Shown here: positions 1-7,884 of the stretch, one piece after another | Layout: each line of letters opens with the position of its first letter | Numbering within the stretch: the stretch's first letter is position 1 | Origin: Peribacillus loiseleuriae | GTDB taxonomy: Bacteria; Bacillota; Bacilli; Bacillales; DSM-1321 | Length of the DNA: 64,000 nucleotides | NCBI RefSeq assembly: GCF_001183985.1 | Contig: NZ_LFZW01000001.1 | Coordinates: 4,093,431-4,157,430, forward strand | Direction of reading: 5' to 3' | Program-made: the position numbers and the translations under genes | The notes under the pieces: model-generated | Seen by the model: only the letters and a program-made list of their open reading frames with translations | What the model was told of the DNA's origin: nothing | Databases searched by the model: none

Positions 1-314
1 CTCCCGAGTTGCCGTATCATATCAATGTGTGACGTGCCAAGGTCTCTGACTCCAGAGAGGTTCTATCCTTCTTGCCTTTAACGATGGATAAAATGTAGCT
101 TTCTGCTGTGCTTAAGGCATCAGCCCTCTCGATTTACTAACATTATGGAGCTCAATCCCTTCAACCATTTGGCTTTCGGCCCGCCACCTAACTCTGTCTA
201 CGCTTAAAGGCTAATGTTACCATTAGCCCTCCAAGACTCGCTACGAGTGAATGGCTAGTTCTTTCTCGACGGGAATCCCACCCGCTATATGATACGACCT
301 AGGCTCGGCCGCAC
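1..314 (-). mobile_element. Group II intron, 5' ribozyme portion (partial, continues off left edge)
   Basis: Read on the minus strand, the sequence begins at 314 with GTGCG, the group II 5' splice-site consensus. It then shows several short hairpins and phrases typical of group II domains, including GGGTGGGATTCCCGTC and, at the window edge, GGCAACTCGGGAG, which usually lies shortly before the reverse-transcriptase ORF. No protein is encoded here, so the maturase/RT gene would lie to the left of the window. The upstream exon is a copy of the 193-bp repeat described at 315-490, so the intron appears to have inserted into that repeat. Identification rests on recollection of family motifs and was not tested with a covariance model. 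Confidence 0.55.
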
Positions 315-490
315 AAGCACCACCAGTTACTATGAAGGATATATCATTAGACACCACACTCACCTCATCACAATGGTAGCGGTGCGGAACCGGAATTTTG
401 GATGCTTTTTCGATAAAATCAGTAATACCTATTAAGTAGATTGTCTTATTAGTAAGTCGCGAAGCCCCGTCCCCATGCCCTCATACAAAA
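315..490. repeat. 193-bp intergenic repeat, copy A (interrupted by the intron)
   Basis: This copy shares its order of motifs with the copies at 2014, 2333 and 2526: caccacca, then ACTCACCTCATCACAATGG, then GGTGCGGA, then CGAAGCCCCGTCCCCATG and a final ATACAAAA. Its left part is cut off by the intron at about 314/315. Its right end overlaps the T-tract of the terminator of the amino-acid transporter gene. On the minus strand the motif reads CATGGGGACGG, a phrase often found in Bacillus repeats linked to REP-associated tyrosine transposases. That link is an inference. Confidence 0.75.
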
Positions 491-527
491 AAGCAGAGAG
501 ATTTCTCAACCAAAATCTCTCCGCTTT
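485..527 (-). terminator. Rho-independent terminator of the APC transporter gene
   Basis: Arms 490-504 and 513-527 form a 15-bp stem with one internal mismatch. On the minus strand the stem is followed by a T-run, which is supplied by the end of the 193-bp repeat. Confidence 0.8.
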
Positions 528-545
528 AAATTTATTACTATACAC

Positions 546-1949
546 TTAGTTTTCGTTTACTGAAGCAACAGGCTGAACCCATTTATAGAAGAGAAGACTG
601 CTCAAGAGCAAGATAACTCCCATCGAGAAGGTTTTCAGGTCAGCTGTTCCTGCGTAGATCACCCAGATAGAGTAAAGTAATGCAAAAGCAGCAATGATAC
701 CATCTGCGATTCTTCCTTTCCCATCTGCATATGTGTCACCTGTTATTACCAATTTCAACTGAAAAAGCGATGAGATCAGATAAGGGACTAAATAAGAAAG
801 GGTCGCAACAACGATCATAAATTGAAAGGCAGCTGAAATCGAACTCGATATGGTCGAGAAGATGAACAGTTGACCAACTGCATTCGTGACAATCATCGAG
901 AAAACAGGCATTCCATTTTTATTCGTTTTCAAAAACTGAGGCATAAACATTCCTTGCTTTGCAGCTTGATAAGGTACTTCTGCACTTAGCATAATCCAGC
1001 CAATCGTCGAACCGAAAAAGCTGACCAACCCGATAGCAGCGAGAATTTGTCCGCCAACCGGTCCCGTTACAGTTGAGAAAGCATCAATCAATGGCTTTTC
1101 GGATGTGACTAACTGATCATGCGGTAATAACCCCATAACAAGCGTACTGATGCCGATATAAATGGCAAGCGCAATGAATAATCCCAATACAGTAGCACGC
1201 TTCACATCAACTTGTCGTTTCGCACGTGATCCGAAAACAACCGCTGATTCAACACCGATAAACGCCCAAAGAGTAATCACAGCTGCACTGTTCACTTGTC
1301 CAAGTAAGCCAACTGACTGTCCAATCTCATTAACTGTTGGAGCGACAAACGGCATAATATTAGCTTTTTCAAAGGCAAATAAACCAATCACAATAAATAA
1401 GAAGAAACTGATTACTTTAGCTGCAGTTGCGATAAAGTTTATTTTACCAGCACCGTTAGCTCCCTGTAATACGATGAAATGAACACCCCATAAAAGAACC
1501 GTACAAACGATAAAAGTTAGTGCATTCCCTACCTTTAACGTAAACTCGCCCATTGTGAATAATTCTGCCTGGCTTAATAATATAGGGAAGAACGTAGACA
1601 AATAGCCGGCAAACGATGTAATGACCGCAATATTTCCGATTAAGCTCCCAATCCAATATCCCCAAGTTGACATAAATCCTGATAAAGTTGCCATCTTACT
1701 ACCGGACTTAAATAATTCCTTCGCATAAAGCTGCGGGCCGCCTGTTAAATGCGGCTTTCTAAGCGAAAGATTTCCAAATACTAAAGCAAGGGTCAGTACA
1801 CCAAATCCTGTTACAAGCCATGCCGATATGACTCCGAGGGGACTCGCCACTGAACGTAAGGATCCAGGCAACATAAAGATCCCCGTACCAACCATATTTC
1901 CAACGACAAGTGCCGTTAATATCCAAAATCCAAGTTTTTTCGTGCTCAT
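546..1949 (-). CDS. APC-superfamily basic amino acid/polyamine antiporter
   Basis: The 467-aa protein has about 12 hydrophobic segments and the APC signature GNMVGTGIFMLPGS near residues 17-30. It also has WAFIGVESAVVFGSRAKR in the sixth-helix region, typical of the APA (AdiC/ArcD/LysP-like) subgroup. Such proteins exchange or import arginine, ornithine, lysine or related amines across the cytoplasmic membrane; the substrate cannot be read from sequence. The ATG is preceded by AAAAGGGGA at good spacing. The gene stands alone, between repeat copies A and B, and ends in its own terminator. Confidence 0.85.
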   Translation of the reverse strand: MSTKKLGFWILTALVVGNMVGTGIFMLPGSLRSVASPLGVISAWLVTGFGVLTLALVFGNLSLRKPHLTGGPQLYAKELFKSGSKMATLSGFMSTWGYWIGSLIGNIAVITSFAGYLSTFFPILLSQAELFTMGEFTLKVGNALTFIVCTVLLWGVHFIVLQGANGAGKINFIATAAKVISFFLFIVIGLFAFEKANIMPFVAPTVNEIGQSVGLLGQVNSAAVITLWAFIGVESAVVFGSRAKRQVDVKRATVLGLFIALAIYIGISTLVMGLLPHDQLVTSEKPLIDAFSTVTGPVGGQILAAIGLVSFFGSTIGWIMLSAEVPYQAAKQGMFMPQFLKTNKNGMPVFSMIVTNAVGQLFIFSTISSSISAAFQFMIVVATLSYLVPYLISSLFQLKLVITGDTYADGKGRIADGIIAAFALLYSIWVIYAGTADLKTFSMGVILLLSSLLFYKWVQPVASVNEN

Positions 1950-2013
1950 TTAAAATCCCCTTTTCTAAGTTGTTTGATTGCATTGTAAGGAGACGGTTTC
2001 TTTTCAATTATAT

Positions 2014-2200
2014 GCAAAACGAATATGGCGTTAAACACCACCATTTACCATCAGGGTAAATCATGTAGCACACTGCACTCGCCTAATCCCAATGGCGGCG
2101 ATGCGAAGCCAGGGTTAGGGTACTTTCTATAATAAAATACGTAGGACTGTTAAATAGATGGCTTATAAGTAAGTCACGAAGACCCGCTCCCATGTCTTAA
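2014..2200. repeat. 193-bp intergenic repeat, copy B (diverged)
   Basis: It has the same motif order as copies C and D: gcaaaacgaatatggcgtt, caccaccattta, cctaatcccaatggcggcg, then cacgaagacccgctcccatg. It carries many substitutions and small indels. It lies directly upstream of the amino-acid transporter gene and is the oldest-looking copy. Confidence 0.75.
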
Positions 2201-2332
2201 AGATCCAATCGTCTTGAACAGATGAGAGATTTATTCAATAACTTGTATTAATATAAAAGCATCCGCAACAAAAGTCAATGGAATAACCGACCTTCAGAAT
2301 TGGGTGAAAAATGAGTTAAATATTGTTTATTT

Positions 2333-2525
2333 ACAAAACAAATATGGCGTCAAAACACCACCATTTATCATGAAGGTCCAATCATATATCACGCTACACT
2401 CACCTCATCACAATGGTGGCTGTACGGAACCGTAATTTCGGATGCTTTCCCGATAAAATAAGTATATTCTCTAAGTAGATTGGCTATATGAATAAACTGC
2501 GAAGACCCGTCCCCATGTCCTTCAT
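2333..2525. repeat. 193-bp intergenic repeat, copy C (first tandem unit)
   Basis: This is the first unit of an exact-length tandem. It starts with ACAAAACAAATATGG at 2333, and the same words restart 193 bases later at 2526. It is nearly identical to copy D, with substitutions clustered around 2420-2450. No convincing reading frame crosses it; a 61-codon frame spanning the C/D junction has no ribosome binding site. Confidence 0.9.
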
Positions 2526-2724
2526 ACAAAACAAATATGGCGTTAAAACACCACCATTTATCATGAGGGTACAATCATATATCACGCTACACTCACCTCA
2601 TCACAATGGTGGCGGTGCGGAGCCGGAATTCCGGATGCTTTCCCGATAAAATAAGTATACTCTCTAAGTAGATTGGCTATATGAATAAACTGCGAAGACC
2701 CGTCCCCATGTCCTTCATACAAAA
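2526..2724. repeat. 193-bp intergenic repeat, copy D (second tandem unit)
   Basis: This second unit runs from 2526 to the ACAAAA at 2719-2724, so each unit is flanked by the same short direct word ACAAAA. An internal inverted feature, CCGGAATTCCGG, lies near 2630. The unit ends on the plus strand in CCCGTCCCCATGTCCTTCAT. Confidence 0.9.
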
Positions 2725-2833
2725 AGTCGCTTAAGAATGAGTTATCTACATTGGAACAGGGAACACTTTTAACTTAAGGTGATGTGATTCCAAAACACAT
2801 CAAAAAACAGAATTCCCTCACAGAGAACCCTGC

Positions 2834-3190
2834 TTAATCACTTTCAATCTTATTTTGTAGTACTTCGCGCAATTCAATCCAGTTCCTTACCGCAAGCATA
2901 ACTTCCTTTAGAGCTAGACCGCTCGGGGTTAATTCATATTCCACCTTTTTTGTGGACGATTCTAGAAAACTTTTCGTAACGAGTCCTTCTTTTACCAATT
3001 CATTCAGTCGTTCTGTTAGGAGTCTATCAGAAATGCCAGGAATACTAGCGACAATTTCGTGATAGCGCTTCGGTCCAGGCATCAATGTATAAAGGATCAC
3101 ACCCATCCATCTTCTACCAATAAATTCAATCGTATTGTGAAAATTATTACAGATATGTGATGTGTTTTTGCATTTGCATGGCTGATTCAA
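2834..3190 (-). CDS. HxlR-family transcriptional regulator (YodB-like thiol sensor)
   Basis: This is a winged-helix DNA-binding repressor of the HxlR/DUF24 family: EFIGRRWMGVILYTLMPGPK is the recognition core, followed by SDRLLTERLNELVKEGLV. I place the start at the TTG at 3190, because GGAGG lies 9 bases upstream and the 118-aa product has normal family length. The frame is open to a GTG at 3253, and an ATG at 3229 is possible, but neither has a ribosome site. The N-terminus then carries two cysteines (residues 5 and 7) about where YodB and related quinone/diamide sensors have their reactive Cys. It is divergent from a nitroreductase, the yodB/yodC arrangement of B. subtilis. Confidence 0.85.
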   Translation of the reverse strand: MNQPCKCKNTSHICNNFHNTIEFIGRRWMGVILYTLMPGPKRYHEIVASIPGISDRLLTERLNELVKEGLVTKSFLESSTKKVEYELTPSGLALKEVMLAVRNWIELREVLQNKIESD

Positions 3191-3256
3191 TAAAATAAGC
3201 CTCCATTCGTCTATTCTATCTTCAATCATAGCACGAAATTTTACGCTTGACACAAT

Positions 3257-3305
3257 AAACTTACTAATGATAAGTTATATTCAACAACTTATTATTAGTA
3301 AGTTT
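3257..3305. promoter_or_regulatory. Inverted-repeat operator between the HxlR regulator and nitroreductase genes
   Basis: Two 20-base arms at 3257-3276 (AAACTTACTAATGATAAGTT) and 3286-3305 are reverse complements with a single mismatch, separated by 9 bases. Its place in the divergent promoter region fits a binding site for the HxlR repressor controlling both genes. Binding is inferred. Confidence 0.7.
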
Positions 3306-3327
3306 ATAAACCTAGGAGGCATCAACT

Positions 3328-3957
3328 ATGACTACATCAACCAACTCAAATTTATATACTGTAATGAATGAAAGGAAATCTGTGAGAGTATACGATCCTA
3401 GTTTCCAGATAACGAGAGCAGAAATTGAAGACATGTTGAAGCAAGCAACAACTGCTCCATCATCAAGTAACCTGCAACCTTGGAACTTTCTTGTCATTCA
3501 AGATCAAGACGTAAAAAAAGAACTAAGAGCAATTGCATTTAACCAAGCACAAGTCGAAACTTCTTCTGCAATTATTGCCGTTTTGGGTAACAGCGAGATG
3601 TATAAAAACGTAGAACAAGTCTATACACAAAATGTAGCAGAAGGCCATATGGATGAATCAGTTAAAGAAACAATGATTGCTAATACAAATGCCCTTTATC
3701 CAAACGCTCCGAAAGAAACAAGAATGAATATCGCAACTTTCGATGCTGGACTTGTTTCCATGCAATTGATGCTAATTGCTAAGGATAAAGGGTATGATAC
3801 GGTACCAATGGGCGGCTTCGATAAAGCGAAATTCGCCGAACGTTTCGAGCTTCCAGAACACATCTTCCCAATTGTTCTAATCGCTTTAGGTAAAGCGGCT
3901 ACACCAGCGCACGGATCTTCCCGCCTACCGTTGGAAGAAGTTGCACGCTTTATTTAA
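3328..3957 (+). CDS. Nitroreductase-family FMN oxidoreductase (YodC/YdgI-like)
   Basis: This 209-aa flavoprotein has the family's N-terminal FMN-contact motif ERKSVRVYD and the following APSSSNLQPWNF segment. The C-terminal part, GYDTVPMGGFDKAKF followed by PIVLIALGKA, is also typical. Members reduce quinones, nitroaromatics or azo compounds with NAD(P)H in the cytoplasm. AGGAGG precedes the ATG at 8 bases. Its divergent HxlR neighbour and the shared palindrome suggest induction by electrophiles or quinones, as in the YodB regulon. The physiological substrate is unknown. Confidence 0.88.
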   Translation: MTTSTNSNLYTVMNERKSVRVYDPSFQITRAEIEDMLKQATTAPSSSNLQPWNFLVIQDQDVKKELRAIAFNQAQVETSSAIIAVLGNSEMYKNVEQVYTQNVAEGHMDESVKETMIANTNALYPNAPKETRMNIATFDAGLVSMQLMLIAKDKGYDTVPMGGFDKAKFAERFELPEHIFPIVLIALGKAATPAHGSSRLPLEEVARFI

Positions 3958-3979
3958 TCCTTACCTCGCAAATCTAACT

Positions 3980-4092
3980 GGGGTGTCCCAAAAGCAAAGG
4001 GCCAGACCTCGCAACCTAAATATAGTATAAGATAAGTGTATGAAACACTTCATACTGATTTAGAGTGCGAGGTCAGGCCCTTATGGACACCC
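3980..4092. repeat. Long hairpin element E1 (MITE-like or structured terminator)
   Basis: The outer arms are GGGTGTCC and GGACACCC; the inner arms are AGGGCCAGACCTCGCA and TGCGAGGTCAGGCCCT. A small hairpin lies around AAGTGTATGAAACACTT. Together the arms fold into one long imperfect stem of about 113 bases. The word GAGGTCAGGCCCT recurs in variant form in the elements at 13926 and 38442. It lies between convergent genes and may also end their transcripts. Confidence 0.75.
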
Positions 4093-4148
4093 TCTTTTTA
4101 AATTAGAAGCTGTCGAATCCAATGATTATCTTTAGTCACTACACCTTC

Positions 4149-4652
4149 TTATATAAATAAAACCATATGCTCCTCATCTAAGTATACATCGCCTACTTTC
4201 AGTGCTTTTTCCTCGTATCCAAACACCTTGAAACCAAGATTGCTATATAGCTTTTTAGCTCCTTCATTGTTTGCAACGACCGATAAGTTCACTTTTTCAA
4301 TTCCCTTAAGGTTTCTCGCATAGTTTATAGCCTCACTCATTAAAGCTTTTCCGCCCCCAGAACCTTGATGACTCGCCTTAACGAACATGCCAAAAATGTC
4401 TGCCCGGTGCCGCTGCTTTTCTCGCATTTCTTGAACAAGTGTCACAATACCGATTAGCTCACCATCAACAAAAGCGCCAAACGTACAGCTGCCTACTGCT
4501 TCAAGTCCATCTGCAGCCTGCTGAATCGGATTTTCTCTTGCTATTGCCTCCTCATAACTTGTAGCAAATGCTTCAGGAAATGTCTGAAATGCCTCTAAAC
4601 GTAACGTCCAATATTTTTCTGCATCTGCTGCATACAATTTACGTATTTCCAA
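4149..4652 (-). CDS. GNAT-family N-acetyltransferase
   Basis: The 167-aa protein has the GNAT fold order: an N-terminal MEIRKLYAADAEKYWTLR strand-helix, a central FGMFVKASHQGSGGGKALM segment containing the acetyl-CoA pyrophosphate loop (QGSGGGK), and the C-terminal NEGAKKLYSNLGFKVFGYE motif. The start is a TTG at 4652, chosen because GAGGAGG stands 8 bases upstream. The acceptor substrate is not predictable. It is a single gene with no obvious partner. Confidence 0.85.
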   Translation of the reverse strand: MEIRKLYAADAEKYWTLRLEAFQTFPEAFATSYEEAIARENPIQQAADGLEAVGSCTFGAFVDGELIGIVTLVQEMREKQRHRADIFGMFVKASHQGSGGGKALMSEAINYARNLKGIEKVNLSVVANNEGAKKLYSNLGFKVFGYEEKALKVGDVYLDEEHMVLFI

Positions 4653-4964
4653 CTGTTCACCCTCCTCATTAATAATAACTTACAACACACTTATAGATTG
4701 AAAGTTACTTGACCTAAAAGTCCGTATGCTAATTGGCTATGAATACATCCATTCAATTAATCCCATCATACATTAAGCTAATACGAAAACAGAATAGAAT
4801 TATTAATTCGTTTTATTGTATAGTTATACCAAACTCTTATATTAAGAATGATAATAGATGCAATTAACCCCCGAATCTAATCATTTAATAAACTATTTAG
4901 CGGAAATCGATGGCGTTCATTATTCATACGATTGAAGAGAGAGTCTTCTTTCGGAAAATGATAA
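4653..4964. other. Intergenic gap, nothing recognised
   Basis: About 310 AT-rich bases lie between the GNAT start and the pst-operon terminator. I see short AT-rich promoter-like stretches but no convincing ORF, repeat or RNA structure. Confidence 0.6.
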
Positions 4965-5000
4965 AAGTCAGTTCCTCAAGAGTTCTTGAATAGCTGACTT
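4965..5000 (-). terminator. Terminator of the pst operon
   Basis: The arms AAGTCAG and CTGACTT enclose a second stem (CTTGA...TCAAG type) and are followed on the minus strand by TTTTATCATTTT. The hairpin lies directly after pstA, so transcription probably stops here without reaching an ATPase gene. Confidence 0.7.
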
Positions 5001-5023
5001 GGTCATACATCATTATTCTACTC

Positions 5024-5917
5024 TTAATGTTTCCACATTCTAAAATCACGTATTAAGATTGGCAGTCTTATGAGCATATTAATAAGCAGTATGCATAGGA
5101 CCATGACGGCTGCAGAGCGGTCGGCAATTTGTTTGGCATCTTCAACGAGGGCTTCTGATTGGGCATACCACAAATGAATGGGCAATGTACCTCCTTGAGA
5201 CATTGGATTGAAATCCCACATAATGCCTGAGGTACCTGTTCCACCTGCTAACAGAATGACCGCAGATTCACCAAAGGCTCTACAAGCAGCAAGAGCGCTT
5301 CCCGTTATAATACCTGATAATGCTGCTGGAATAATCACTTTCCAAATGGTTTGCGACTTTGTGGCTCCTAACGCATAAGAAGCCTCCCTTAAATCGATTG
5401 GAATGGCTTGAATCGCTTCCTCTGTAACGCGGGTAATCACTGGTAGATTCAGTAACGATAGGGCAATTCCGGCTCCTAAGATCGTTAAGCCCATTTGAAA
5501 AACGTCAACAAACAGTACATAGCCAAATAAACCAAATATAATGGAAGGGACAGAGGCAAGGCCTTCTACACTAGTTCGGATAAATCCTGTTAAGCGGTTA
5601 TTAGGTGCATATTCGGCTAAGTAGATGCCAGAGCCAATCCCAATTGGAAGAGACAGGGCCATTGAGATTAGAAGAATATAAATGGAGTTGAATAGAAACG
5701 GACCTACTCCACCTCCAGCCTCGATTTCATCAGGTATTCCAGTGAGGAAATGTAACGTTATTCCTGGAAGACCATTCCATAATATCCGGATCAAAAGAAA
5801 AGTAACTAATAATAGAATCATACTCGCTACTAACCAAAGGCTGTATGTAAAAATTTTATCCATGGCAAAGGAACTTTTTCGCCTTATCACATATTTTCTA
5901 AAAATCTGTTCATTCAT
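5024..5917 (-). CDS. pstA: Phosphate ABC transporter permease PstA
   Basis: This 297-aa membrane protein is one of the two permease subunits of the high-affinity phosphate importer. It shows the binding-protein-dependent permease loop EASYALGATKSQTIWKVIIP, which docks to the ATPase, and the PstA-type GIGSGIYLAEYAPNN and AACRAFGESAVILL segments. AAGGAGAG sits 7 bases before the ATG, and the gene starts 4 bases after the pstC stop. It is normally followed by pstB, but here a terminator follows. Confidence 0.92.
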   Translation of the reverse strand: MNEQIFRKYVIRRKSSFAMDKIFTYSLWLVASMILLLVTFLLIRILWNGLPGITLHFLTGIPDEIEAGGGVGPFLFNSIYILLISMALSLPIGIGSGIYLAEYAPNNRLTGFIRTSVEGLASVPSIIFGLFGYVLFVDVFQMGLTILGAGIALSLLNLPVITRVTEEAIQAIPIDLREASYALGATKSQTIWKVIIPAALSGIITGSALAACRAFGESAVILLAGGTGTSGIMWDFNPMSQGGTLPIHLWYAQSEALVEDAKQIADRSAAVMVLCILLINMLIRLPILIRDFRMWKH

Positions 5918-5921
5918 GAGG

Positions 5922-6848
5922 TTACTCTCCTTTTCCCCTAATTCTTCTTATTATAAGGATCATGAGGGTAGAAATGATTAACAATAAAAAAGCCATCATG
6001 TATAAGGCGTAATTCCAAGTTGAATCAAATTGTACATCGATAATTTGCATGACGATATTACTTGTTAAGACTGCTGTAGGCGTTAATAAATCGCCAGGAA
6101 TTTGCGCTGTATTTCCGATTACCATAACAACAGCCATTGTCTCACCAATCGCCCTAGCCATCCCAAGTACTGTTGCTGTTAAGATTCCTGGTCTCGCAGC
6201 TGGTAGAATAACTCGGAAAACAGCCTGAAAGCGCGTGCTCCCTAATGCATAAGCAGCTTCACACAAATCTTTAGGCACAGCTGTGATTGCATCATCACTA
6301 ATTCTTGTGATCGTCGGCAACACCATAACTGTCAGGACGAGTGATGCTGCAAGCAGACCGTCCCCCATAATGGAACCCGTTATATTTCGTAAAAGTGGAA
6401 TGAGCAATGTTAGTCCCAAATAACCGTAAATAATGGAAGGAATTCCAACTAATAAATCTAGCATTGGCCGAAGGATCTTCTTTACCCAATTTGGAGCTAC
6501 CTCAACGATAAAGACCGCTAAAGCTAAAGAAAGCGGAACAGCAAAGCACATCGTTAAGGCCGTTAATGACAATGTTCCTAAGATAAAAATCGCTGCTCCA
6601 TATTTTCCATCATACGGTTCCCACTTTGTTGAAAAAAAGAATTCCATCACGGATACATCCTTAAATACAAGCAAACCTGTCTTCCCAATAAATAGAACGA
6701 TACAGAAGAGAACGACTCCTAGCATTAAAGCACTAAGTAAGCAAAATAAAAAAAACAAATAATTTCTCACATTTTTTGTTCGTGCTTTTATTTTGAATCC
6801 ATGAGCAGGTAAGTAGGATGATGATTTGATATTGCCTTCTAGTTTCAC
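5922..6848 (-). CDS. pstC: Phosphate ABC transporter permease PstC
   Basis: This 308-aa permease is the partner of PstA in the phosphate importer. It carries the docking loop EAAYALGSTRFQAVFRVILPAARPG and the MARAIGETMAVVMVIGN segment typical of PstC. The frame begins with a GTG at 6848, preceded by GGGGGA at 7 bases. A long hairpin at 6876-6967 separates it from pstS, which would let pstS be expressed more strongly than the permeases. Confidence 0.92.
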   Translation of the reverse strand: MKLEGNIKSSSYLPAHGFKIKARTKNVRNYLFFLFCLLSALMLGVVLFCIVLFIGKTGLLVFKDVSVMEFFFSTKWEPYDGKYGAAIFILGTLSLTALTMCFAVPLSLALAVFIVEVAPNWVKKILRPMLDLLVGIPSIIYGYLGLTLLIPLLRNITGSIMGDGLLAASLVLTVMVLPTITRISDDAITAVPKDLCEAAYALGSTRFQAVFRVILPAARPGILTATVLGMARAIGETMAVVMVIGNTAQIPGDLLTPTAVLTSNIVMQIIDVQFDSTWNYALYMMAFLLLIISTLMILIIRRIRGKGE

Positions 6849-6875
6849 CTTAAATCCCCCTGAAATAAAGTAAAA

Positions 6876-6967
6876 AGGATGACTTAAAAGGGGGTGATTC
6901 CCTCATCTGAAGATGATTAAAATGAACATCTTCAGATGAGGGGTCTGACCCCATACTAGGTCATCCT
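6876..6967 (-). terminator. Long hairpin between pstS and pstC (attenuator, element-like)
   Basis: Outer arms AGGATGAC and GTCATCCT enclose a strong stem CCTCATCTGAAGATG / CATCTTCAGATGAGG, with GGGGGT pairing to ACCCC. The right arm ends in GGGGTCTGACCCC, resembling the ends of elements E1 and E3. There is no long T-run, so it is more likely an mRNA-stabilising or partially terminating hairpin than a full stop. Confidence 0.6.
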
Positions 6968-6997
6968 TCACTAATCTATTTTTTATCAATGTAACGA

Positions 6998-7867
6998 TTA
7001 TTTCATTTGGCTGACTGGAACAAATTTCAAATTTTTCAAAGAACCGTTTTGAAATTTACTAGATTGAATGAATTTAATGAATTCTGCGTCTGCACCTTTT
7101 GGTTGTCCTTTAGTTAATAAGTAACCGTAAGACCATACAGGATATTTACCATTCACAACATTTTGAGTAGTAGCAGCCACACCGTTATAACTTACAGCTT
7201 TAACATTTCCTTTAACATAAGCTAAATCTGTATAGCCAATTGCATTTGGGTTAGATTCTACTGCTGCTAACATTTCACCACTTTTTCCAACTTCTTTATA
7301 GTTATCGCCTTTTGACATAAAGTTAGCATTTTTCAAAGCTTTCGCTTGGAAATTTACGCGAGTTCCTGAACCGTGCTTTCTGTTTACAACAACAATCTGC
7401 GCATCTTTACCGCCTACTTGTTTCCAGTTCGTAATTGTCCCAGCATAAATGTCTTGTAATTGCTTTGTTGTTAAGTTTTGTACAGGATTAGATTTGTGAA
7501 CGATTGTTGCAAATGGAATAACTGCAATTTTATGAGCAACTAGTCCACTAAATGCTGAAAATCCTTGTACAGGTTTAGTCGCATCCCAATCACATGCTCC
7601 AATTGTCGCAGCACCTTTTACAACAGACTGTGGTCCAGCAATTGAAGAAGAACCTGAAACTGAAACCGTTACTTTCGGATTTTCTTTTTTAAATTCCTTT
7701 GCAGCTTGTTGAGTCAGTGGTAGTAAAGCAGTCGAACCTGCAATTGTGATTTTCCCTGATACTGTAGATGCTGCACTTGCCTTTGCTATAAACCCTCCAA
7801 ATGAAAAACCAATAAACATAATGATTGCCATAATTGCTACTATAAAGCTTTTTACATTTTTCATCAT
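6998..7867 (-). CDS. pstS: Phosphate-binding protein PstS
   Basis: The 289-aa protein starts with a signal peptide ending near AKASA-A and has no lipobox cysteine, so it looks like a secreted rather than lipid-anchored protein. The phosphate-binding elements are visible: AGSTALLPL near residues 43-51, SGSSSIAGP, GACDWDA and NRKHGSGTRVNF. It delivers inorganic phosphate to PstCA. GGAGCG precedes the ATG. It follows a TolB-like protein gene by 17 bases, so both are probably one operon. Confidence 0.92.
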   Translation of the reverse strand: MMKNVKSFIVAIMAIIMFIGFSFGGFIAKASAASTVSGKITIAGSTALLPLTQQAAKEFKKENPKVTVSVSGSSSIAGPQSVVKGAATIGACDWDATKPVQGFSAFSGLVAHKIAVIPFATIVHKSNPVQNLTTKQLQDIYAGTITNWKQVGGKDAQIVVVNRKHGSGTRVNFQAKALKNANFMSKGDNYKEVGKSGEMLAAVESNPNAIGYTDLAYVKGNVKAVSYNGVAATTQNVVNGKYPVWSYGYLLTKGQPKGADAEFIKFIQSSKFQNGSLKNLKFVPVSQMK

Positions 7868-7884
7868 TTTATTTCGCTCCTTTA

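Noticed and set aside
1162-1482. 106-codon plus-strand frame
   Set aside because: Antisense shadow of the APC transporter gene, with no ribosome site and biased composition.
2389-2574. 61-codon minus-strand frame
   Set aside because: It spans the junction of the two tandem repeat units, has no ribosome site and exists only because of the repeat.
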